Source: Thiotrichaceae bacterium (GTDB taxonomy: Bacteria; Pseudomonadota; Gammaproteobacteria; Thiotrichales; Thiotrichaceae). From it: DNA of 12,742 nt. The position numbers and the translations under genes are program-made. The notes beneath the pieces were generated by a model, which saw nothing but the letters and a program-made list of their open reading frames with translations, ran no database searches and was not told where the DNA came from. The number at the start of each line of letters is the position of its first letter. Within the stretch, counting starts at the first letter, position 1. The DNA lies in assembly GCA_027009095.1 (NCBI GenBank), contig JALVDG010000142.1:1-12742 (forward strand), written 5' to 3'. Shown here piece by piece: positions 8,205-12,742 of this stretch.

Positions 8205-9272
8205 TTATTCCTTTCCCTTTGTTTCTTTAATCGGTAATAGCAATACAAAACGTGTATCGCCAGGTTTAGATTCAAACTCTATGATGCCATTATGTTTATT
8301 GGCGAGAGATTGAGCAATTGACAAGCCCAGCCCTGTGCCCTCTGCTGAGCCACTAATCATCGGAAAGAAGACTTTATCTTGAAGTTCTTTGGGTATTCCT
8401 ACGCCATCATCAATTACTTCTAATTTCAGTGCCAAACGATAGACTTTATGATTAAGGGTGATGTGGCGCAAAATACGGGTACGGAATAAAATAGTACCTT
8501 TGTCTCCCACCGCTTTAATAGCATTTCCTGTGATATTTAAAATTATTTGAATTAAACGATCCCTATCGGCATGCAGCTCAGGAATACTAGGGTCATAATC
8601 AAAACCTAGTTGCACACCATCAGGCAAGCTAGGCTTAACTAATTTACGTACCCGCTCCAAGACCTCATGAATATTAACAGCCTCTTTATTTTCAGGACGC
8701 GGAGAACCCAACATGCGATCAACTAAAGCTTTTAGGCGGTCTGCTTCTGAGATAATAATTTTTGTATAATCTTTCAGCTCTTCATCTAGCAGCTCACTTT
8801 CTAGTAACTGAGCCGCCCCCCGCAAGCCTCCTAATGGATTCTTAATCTCATGAGCTAAACCACGCACCAAGGTTTCTGTTGCCTCTTGCTCTCTCCATAG
8901 CTGATTTTCCCTAGACATACGCAATTGACGATCAACTCGGTGCAACTCAACCACCACACCTTTTAACTGACCATTGCTCACACAAGGACTAGCAATACAA
9001 TCAACAATAAGCTCTTTATTACCTGTGTTTAAACTACACTCACGCAAAGTCTGAGGCTCTTTATATTGCAAAACAAAATCAAAATGTTGAGCACTAATAT
9101 TTAAATTAAAAAGACTTTTATATGATTTACCCACAACCCGCTTTAAGCTCTGCCCAAACAAGACTTCGGCAGAAATATTCATATAACTAATACACAAGGA
9201 TACATCTAACAACATCACTGCTGTTGTTAGAGAGTCCAATAAATCCGCGCTAATTTTGGTGTTTTTATTCAT
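8205..9272 (-). CDS. glnL: nitrogen sensor kinase NtrB
   Basis: A cytosolic histidine kinase/phosphatase (also ntrB) that phosphorylates NtrC under nitrogen limitation and is switched to phosphatase by PII. From the ATG at 9272 it has 355 residues. A GTG 27 bases further upstream is in frame but lies inside the predicted sigma-54 promoter, so I reject it. The N-terminal PAS-like sensor (about 8-115) has no membrane segment. The dimerisation and phosphotransfer helix has His141 in RGLAHEIKNPLGGLRGA, followed by the N box (NITGNAIKAV, Asn250) and ATP-lid glycine motifs DDGVGIP (288-294) and GTGLGLS (312-318). The stop TAA is separated from the ntrC ATG by one base, so the pair is translationally linked. 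No Shine-Dalgarno is evident. Confidence 0.95.
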   Translation of the reverse strand: MNKNTKISADLLDSLTTAVMLLDVSLCISYMNISAEVLFGQSLKRVVGKSYKSLFNLNISAQHFDFVLQYKEPQTLRECSLNTGNKELIVDCIASPCVSNGQLKGVVVELHRVDRQLRMSRENQLWREQEATETLVRGLAHEIKNPLGGLRGAAQLLESELLDEELKDYTKIIISEADRLKALVDRMLGSPRPENKEAVNIHEVLERVRKLVKPSLPDGVQLGFDYDPSIPELHADRDRLIQIILNITGNAIKAVGDKGTILFRTRILRHITLNHKVYRLALKLEVIDDGVGIPKELQDKVFFPMISGSAEGTGLGLSIAQSLANKHNGIIEFESKPGDTRFVLLLPIKETKGKE

Positions 9273-9288
9273 AATTAGGTTTAAATAA

Positions 9289-9304
9289 GCAAATTTCACG
9301 CCAA
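9289..9304 (-). promoter_or_regulatory. sigma-54 promoter for ntrBC
   Basis: Read on the - strand the bases are TTGGCGTGAAATTTGC. The GG of the -24 element and GC of the -12 element are correctly spaced, and TTTGC matches the -12 consensus well; the only departure is GT for AC after TGGC. Transcription would start near 9277, leaving about five bases before the ntrB ATG. A good NtrC palindrome sits about 120 bp upstream, which supports function. The tiny leader is the main reason for doubt. Confidence 0.55.
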
Positions 9305-9315
9305 CTATAATTTCT

Positions 9316-9328
9316 AAAAATATTGATA
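9316..9328 (-). promoter_or_regulatory. near-match IHF site before ntrB
   Basis: Read on the - strand, TATCAA, a four-base spacer and TTT match the IHF consensus WATCAANNNNTTR at every specified position but the last. It lies between the sigma-54 element and the NtrC palindrome, where IHF bends DNA in many sigma-54 promoters. Such near matches are common in AT-rich DNA. Confidence 0.3.
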
Positions 9329-9389
9329 TAGCTTATTCCCCTAGTTGCAAATCTCTATCACTAATCTGACTATACTTAGCCTATATCGC

Positions 9390-9404
9390 GCACCAAAATA
9401 GTGC
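9390..9404. promoter_or_regulatory. NtrC binding site (enhancer)
   Basis: GCACCAAAATAGTGC is a dyad with GCAC and GTGC arms and an A-rich centre, close to the NtrC consensus TGCACC-N5-GGTGCA. Its centre is about 120 bp upstream of the predicted ntrBC start and about 550 bp upstream of the predicted glnK start. A half-site GCACC begins 31 bp away at 9421, roughly three helical turns off and on the same face. This resembles the paired spacing known for E. coli glnAp2. The site most likely drives autoregulation of ntrBC and might serve glnK from a distance. Confidence 0.65.
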
Positions 9405-9420
9405 CTTATTAAGAAATATC

Positions 9421-9435
9421 GCACCAACAAATAAA
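9421..9435. promoter_or_regulatory. NtrC half-site
   Basis: GCACCAACAAATAAA keeps only the left arm of the NtrC dyad; the right arm is absent. Its 31-bp phase with the full site at 9390 is its main support, since weak secondary sites are commonly filled cooperatively. Confidence 0.35.
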
Positions 9436-9631
9436 AAGCATCATTTAAGCTGATAGAAAAAATACCTCCTAAAAAAACAGACAACTTTGAAGAATCACAC
9501 CTTAAAAAATAGACATGCTAAAACATATGTACCACTTATCAAATCAGCACACGCTCGCTTATATTTCACTAGTACATCCTCTGCTATTGCAAATAAAAAA
9601 TCTGAATTAACACAATAAATACCTTAAAAAA

Positions 9632-9753
9632 GTAACTACTCAGATTGTGCTCTATTTCGTTCGAGTTCAAGGAAAAAGGGCAAAGTTTATGAGTATAAAT
9701 GAGTACTTTTAACGCAAAAACCGGGCAAAATAGAGTGCTAGCTAAGTAGTTAC
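9632..9753. mobile_element. MITE-like element with ~28-bp terminal inverted repeats
   Basis: The segment begins GTAACTACTCAGATTGTGC and ends with the reverse complement of GTAACTACTTAGCTAGCAC. Over the outer 28 positions the two ends agree at 22, with the outermost nine identical and CTCTATTT shared further in. It is 122 bp, too short for a transposase, and has no credible ORF. Six A residues flank both ends (9626-9631 and 9754-9759), which could be a target duplication but is low-complexity. Ends starting GTAA are a known trait of IS66-family elements, so a non-autonomous IS66 derivative is possible. It lies between the NtrC site and the glnK promoter. Confidence 0.55.
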
Positions 9754-9850
9754 AAAAAAGAATCCTACAATGATGCAATTATCCGTGGTAGCCTCTACTT
9801 TTAGACTTATAAATAGTAATAATCATAAGCATTAAGAAAATCATTTCCTC

Positions 9851-9864
9851 TTGATGTAAATCAA
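9851..9864. promoter_or_regulatory. FNR/Anr-type box upstream of glnK
   Basis: TTGATGTAAATCAA matches the FNR consensus TTGATNNNNATCAA at all ten specified bases. Its centre is about 90 bp before the predicted glnK start. A member of the Crp/Fnr family that senses oxygen or nitrogen oxides could act here, alongside or against NtrC. The right arm also forms part of an IHF consensus, so the two factors might compete. No protein evidence is in the window. Confidence 0.45.
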
Positions 9865-9871
9865 TAAGTTA
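9859..9871 (+). promoter_or_regulatory. IHF site upstream of glnK
   Basis: AATCAATAAGTTA fits WATCAANNNNTTR exactly. It is centred about 80 bp upstream of the predicted glnK start, a position typical for DNA bending between an enhancer and a sigma-54 promoter. It shares AATCAA with the FNR-type box. Confidence 0.45.
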
Positions 9872-9920
9872 AAAAGTACTACTGCTATATCTACTACTTA
9901 GTCATGCCAAGTAGGAAAAG

Positions 9921-9936
9921 TTGGCACAATATATGC
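9921..9936 (+). promoter_or_regulatory. sigma-54 promoter for glnK-amtB
   Basis: TTGGCACAATATATGC has the full -24 element TTGGCAC and a -12 element ATGC at the correct spacing, close to the consensus TGGCAC-N5-TTGC. Transcription should start near 9948. This fits the known NtrC/sigma-54 control of glnK-amtB in gammaproteobacteria. The -24 element is also the right arm of an inverted repeat, TGCCAA-N10-TTGGCA (9905-9926). Confidence 0.8.
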
Positions 9937-9963
9937 ATAAAAATCAACTATAAATGAGGAATT

Positions 9964-10423
<460 letters not shown>

Positions 10424-10442
10424 TTAGCAGGAGTAGTATCAA

Positions 10443-11732
10443 ATGGAAAATAATGTTTTTGAATTACAATATGCCATTGACACCTTTTACTTTTTAGTAA
10501 TGGGTGCATTGGTTATGTGGATGGCGGCAGGCTTCTCGATGTTGGAGGCGGGCTTAGTCCGCTCTAAAAGTACCACTGAGATCTTAACAAAAAATATTGC
10601 ACTTTATGCCATCGCCTGTACAGCCTACTTAACCATTGGTTACGACATTATGTACGACGGCGGCATACTTCTAAAAGACATCGCCTTAGATGGCGCAAAA
10701 GACGCTGATGGCATGACAGCAGCAGTACTAAAAGAGTTTGCTGATAGAAAAGATGGCTTCACAGGTGGTGCTATTTACTCAAACGCCTCTGACTTCTTCT
10801 TTCAAGTTGTCTTCGTTGCCACAGCAATGTCTATCGTATCAGGTGCCGTTGCAGAGCGTATGAAGCTTTGGGCATTCTTACTCTTTGCTGTTGTTATGAC
10901 CGCATTTATCTACCCAATGGAAGGTTCTTGGACTTGGGGCGGAAAATCAGTATTCGGTCTATTCTCTTTAGGTGATGACTTCGGATTCTCTGACTTTGCT
11001 GGCTCTGGTATCGTACATTTAGCAGGTGCAGCAGCAGCTCTAGCTGGCGTACTTTTGTTGGGTGCTCGTAAAGGAAAATATGCCGCTGACGGAAGCATCA
11101 AACCAATTCCTGGTTGTAACTTACCACTAGCAACACTAGGAACATTCATTCTTTGGATGGGCTGGTTCGGCTTTAACGGTGGCTCAGTACTTAAATTAGG
11201 CGACATCGCAAATGCTAACTCTGTCGCAATGGTATTCTTAAACACAAACGCAGCAGCAGCAGGTGGCGTAATCGCAGCACTTATAATTGCTCGTTTAATG
11301 TTTGGCAAAGCTGACTTAACAATGGCACTTAACGGTGCATTAGCAGGTCTTGTCGCAATCACAGCAGAACCATCAACACCTAGCCCATTAATGGCAACAG
11401 CCATTGGTGCTATCGGTGGTATCATCGTTGTATTCTCCATTGTTGCAATTGACAAAATCAAAATTGATGACCCTGTTGGTGCAATCTCTGTTCATGGTGT
11501 CGTTGGATTATGGGGCTTAATAGCCGTACCGCTAACCAACTCAGGCACTACTTTCGTGGGTCAACTCGTTGGCGCTGCAACTATCTTCGTCTGGGTATTT
11601 ATTACTTCTCTTATTGCTTGGTTCATTATAAAACTTGTTATGGGAATCAGAGTTTCTGAAGAGGAAGAATATGAAGGAGTTGATATTGGTGAATGTGGAA
11701 TGGAAGCTTATCCTGAATTTACAAATAAATAG
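10443..11732 (+). CDS. amtB: ammonium channel AmtB
   Basis: An inner-membrane Amt/Rh-family channel of 429 residues that takes up ammonium at low external levels. CAGGAG (10428-10433) precedes the ATG. The sequence has about eleven hydrophobic helices. Family hallmarks are GFSMLEAGLVRSKS (30-43), the AERMKLWAF region (137-145), DFAGSGIVHLAGA (184-196) with pore His192, WFGFNGGS (241-248), LNTNAAAAGG (266-275) and ISVHGVVGLWG (348-358) with the second pore His351. The chain begins almost directly with the first helix, with no long cleavable signal peptide as in E. coli AmtB. The tail is acidic (SEEEEYEGVDIGECGMEAYPE), the cytoplasmic part that meets GlnK. It is cotranscribed with glnK. Confidence 0.97.
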   Translation: MENNVFELQYAIDTFYFLVMGALVMWMAAGFSMLEAGLVRSKSTTEILTKNIALYAIACTAYLTIGYDIMYDGGILLKDIALDGAKDADGMTAAVLKEFADRKDGFTGGAIYSNASDFFFQVVFVATAMSIVSGAVAERMKLWAFLLFAVVMTAFIYPMEGSWTWGGKSVFGLFSLGDDFGFSDFAGSGIVHLAGAAAALAGVLLLGARKGKYAADGSIKPIPGCNLPLATLGTFILWMGWFGFNGGSVLKLGDIANANSVAMVFLNTNAAAAGGVIAALIIARLMFGKADLTMALNGALAGLVAITAEPSTPSPLMATAIGAIGGIIVVFSIVAIDKIKIDDPVGAISVHGVVGLWGLIAVPLTNSGTTFVGQLVGAATIFVWVFITSLIAWFIIKLVMGIRVSEEEEYEGVDIGECGMEAYPEFTNK

Positions 11733-11805
11733 ACTATACTCATAGTAAGGATGGAGTCATATCATCCAATTCATCTATAGTACCAGCTAGGATGAGACTA
11801 TAGAT
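11733..11805 (+). ncRNA. structured 3' untranslated region of amtB
   Basis: Between the amtB stop and its terminator lie three inverted repeats: ACTAT/ATAGT (11733-11746), GGATG/CATCC (11749-11767) and ATCTATAG/CTATAGAT (11773-11805). With the terminator they could fold into a compact, roughly 100-base RNA. It may simply stabilise the mRNA or give a 3'-derived small RNA; no promoter of its own is apparent. The inverted repeats are seen, the RNA is inferred. Confidence 0.3.
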
Positions 11806-11807
11806 AT

Positions 11808-11836
11808 AAAGAGAGCTTCGGCTCTCTTTTTTTATA
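11808..11836 (+). terminator. intrinsic terminator of glnK-amtB
   Basis: AAAGAGAGC, the stable tetraloop TTCG, then GCTCTCTTT form a perfect 9-bp stem followed by more T residues. This is a textbook Rho-independent terminator 75 bases after amtB. Confidence 0.95.
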
Positions 11837-11891
11837 TAGTCAGCCCTAAAAAAATATTTTTCAGTAAAATATTTCCATGATCACACGATAC

Positions 11892-11912
11892 CCGACATTT
11901 TTTAAATGTCGG
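11892..11912. repeat. perfect palindromic stem-loop in the amtB-vapC gap
   Basis: CCGACATTT, a TTT loop, and AAATGTCGG give a perfect 9-bp inverted repeat. There is no T-run after it on either strand, so it does not look like a terminator. It could be an operator or a scattered repeat. Apart from this and the two terminator structures I see nothing else in the 300 bp between amtB and the toxin gene. Confidence 0.5.
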
Positions 11913-11942
11913 ATAGCCATGCCAAAATCTCTATTTTTCACT

Positions 11943-12015
11943 AAAAAAGAGGCGTATTATGCTATATAATTCATAGCCTTAATAGCTTAATTCAATGACA
12001 TTGAGCTAACGCCTC
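11943..12015 (-). terminator. branched stem ending in a T-run downstream of the toxin gene
   Basis: On the - strand GAGGCGT (12015-12009) pairs with ACGCCTC (11955-11949), followed directly by TTTTTT. The enclosed 53 bases hold two smaller hairpins: TAGCT/AGCTA (12008-12004 with 11987-11983) with an inner CAATG/CATTG, and GCTAT/ATAGC (11977-11961). The whole can be drawn as a three-way junction capped by a terminator-like U-run. It is probably the transcription end of the toxin-antitoxin operon, but the long inner region is unusual for a plain terminator. Confidence 0.5.
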
Positions 12016-12032
12016 ACTAACTTGTTAGATTT

Positions 12033-12458
12033 TTAATTTTCTATAAACCAATTTTCCAATTGTAAACTATTGAAATTTATGAAATCACTTCTATTTCGAG
12101 TGACTAGTATTAAATTATTCGTTGAAGCAATAGCTGCGATCTGCCCATCTGCAAATGCAGGTGTTAACCCTTTTTTTATTAACCTTGCTCTTTCTGAAGC
12201 ATGATAACAAGCAGCCTTTGTGTCATATGGGTAAATTTGGAATTTATAGGTTTCTAATTGATTAAGAAAAAGCTGAAGATTTTTCTTAATATTTCCTTCT
12301 TCTAGCCTATTAATACCATAATTTATTTCATGAATAACAATAGAAGCCGTTGAGCAATTATCTCCATGCTGGGTAATATGTGATACAACATTAGCATCAG
12401 GCTTATTTTTACTTAACTCAGAAAGAATATTTGTATCTAGTAGATATTTTATTCCCAT
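12033..12458 (-). CDS. vapC: VapC-type PIN-domain toxin ribonuclease
   Basis: The toxin of a type II toxin-antitoxin pair; VapC proteins are Mg-dependent endoribonucleases, often against tRNA or rRNA. From the ATG at 12458 it has 141 residues beginning MGIKYLLDTNILSEL. The open frame reaches back to 12491, but those residues have no family match and lie within the antitoxin gene. The PIN acidic residues are present: Asp8 (LLDTN), Glu44 (IHEINYG), Asp104 (FADGQIAAIA) and Asp125 (TRNRSDF). It overlaps the antitoxin gene by 10 bases, so translation is probably coupled. The RNA target cannot be told from sequence. Confidence 0.92.
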   Translation of the reverse strand: MGIKYLLDTNILSELSKNKPDANVVSHITQHGDNCSTASIVIHEINYGINRLEEGNIKKNLQLFLNQLETYKFQIYPYDTKAACYHASERARLIKKGLTPAFADGQIAAIASTNNLILVTRNRSDFINFNSLQLENWFIEN

Positions 12459-12730
12459 GGTAGCTTTCTGCCTGTTTCTTTGTCTCTCCAACTATCAATT
12501 TCTTTGTTAGGAATTTCATCAGTTGTTGATTGCATTAACGACCTGTATGCATTGAATGCTTGCAATAAGCTACCCTTTCTCTGTAAAAGTAATGTTTCAT
12601 ATTCTTTTAAAGAAAGCAGTATAGCTACAGGTTTTCCTCTGCGTGTAAATTGAGTGACTCCTCCTTTCTCAACAGTATGAATTATTGTGGGCAATTGTGA
12701 CCTTGCATCTGCAATTGAAAAAGATTGCAT
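12449..12730 (-). CDS. Phd/YefM-family antitoxin
   Basis: The antitoxin partner of the PIN toxin, 93 residues. The N-terminal half has the Phd/YefM fold pattern: SIADARSQLPTIIHTVEKGG (5-24), then QFTRRGKPVAILLSLKEYETLL (27-48). This half binds the operator DNA. The C-terminal part (DEIPNKEIDSWRDKETGRKLPWE) is polar and should wrap the toxin. AGAGAGG seven bases before the ATG is one of the better ribosome binding sites in the window. The promoter and operator lie beyond the window end. Pairing of a Phd-type antitoxin with a PIN toxin is known but differs from classic VapB (AbrB or RHH fold). Confidence 0.88.
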   Translation of the reverse strand: MQSFSIADARSQLPTIIHTVEKGGVTQFTRRGKPVAILLSLKEYETLLLQRKGSLLQAFNAYRSLMQSTTDEIPNKEIDSWRDKETGRKLPWE

Positions 12731-12742
12731 ATCTACCTCTCT

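Noticed and set aside
8204..8275. Longer N-terminus for NtrC
   Set aside because: It would lie entirely in ntrB coding sequence; the ATG at 8203 has an AAGGA site and gives the family length.
9273..9299. GTG start at 9299 for NtrB
   Set aside because: It would put the start inside the -24/-12 element, and the extra nine residues have no counterpart in known NtrB proteins.
9323..9355. A second sigma-54 element on the - strand containing ATTTGCAACT
   Set aside because: A -12-like TTTGC is present, but the bases at the -24 position are TGATAG, lacking the essential GG.
9584..9778. 64-residue - strand ORF in the intergenic region
   Set aside because: It runs through the MITE-like element; its composition is that of AT-rich non-coding DNA and no ribosome binding site was seen.
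10910..11461. 183-residue - strand ORF opposite amtB
   Set aside because: It is antisense to a certain gene, rich in Ala/Pro/Ile as expected from the complement of a Gly/Ala-rich membrane protein, with no family motif.
11943..12030. Integron attC site behind the toxin-antitoxin genes
   Set aside because: ATCTAAC on the - strand (12030-12024) fits the RYYYAAC core, and inverted repeats follow, but no matching GTTRRRY core is found at the other end.

Overview
The window is AT-rich DNA with tightly packed genes from a gammaproteobacterium. The evidence is that MutM, the NtrB/NtrC pair, GlnK and Pgi all read close to their enterobacterial counterparts by eye. A XanB2-like chorismatase and the low GC point away from the enterics, but I cannot name a genus.

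Left part (1-3883, + strand): the 3' end of an unidentified gene overlaps by four bases a secreted lytic transglycosylase. Then come glucose-6-phosphate isomerase (pgi) and a MscS-family mechanosensitive channel. Middle part (3937-9272, - strand, read right to left): ntrB (glnL), ntrC (glnG), a DUF4340 membrane-anchored protein, a chorismatase of the FkbO/Hyg5/XanB2 family, mutM and a small cysteine-rich YkgJ-type protein. The mscS and ykgJ-like genes converge on a short hairpin.

The 0.7-kb intergenic region 9273-9963 separates divergent ntrBC and glnK-amtB and holds most of the regulatory signal. Towards ntrB there is a sigma-54 -24/-12 element only a few bases before the start codon, a near-match IHF site, and a good NtrC palindrome about 120 bp upstream. 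Towards glnK there is a near-consensus sigma-54 element preceded by a perfect FNR-type box that overlaps a perfect IHF consensus. A 122-bp element with about 28-bp imperfect terminal inverted repeats (MITE-like) lies between the NtrC site and the glnK promoter. Just after the glnK promoter is a 48-codon ORF with its own ribosome binding site, overlapping the glnK start.

Right part: glnK (PII) and amtB (ammonium channel) form an operon closed by a strong UUCG-loop terminator. Beyond it, on the - strand, is a toxin-antitoxin pair, a Phd/YefM-type antitoxin with a VapC-type PIN ribonuclease, followed by a branched inverted-repeat structure ending in a T-run. As a system, NtrB/NtrC, the PII protein and AmtB make up the nitrogen-limitation circuit, with an apparent autoregulatory NtrC/sigma-54 input at ntrBC. 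The other genes are housekeeping or accessory. I see no rRNA, tRNA, CRISPR array or intact insertion sequence.
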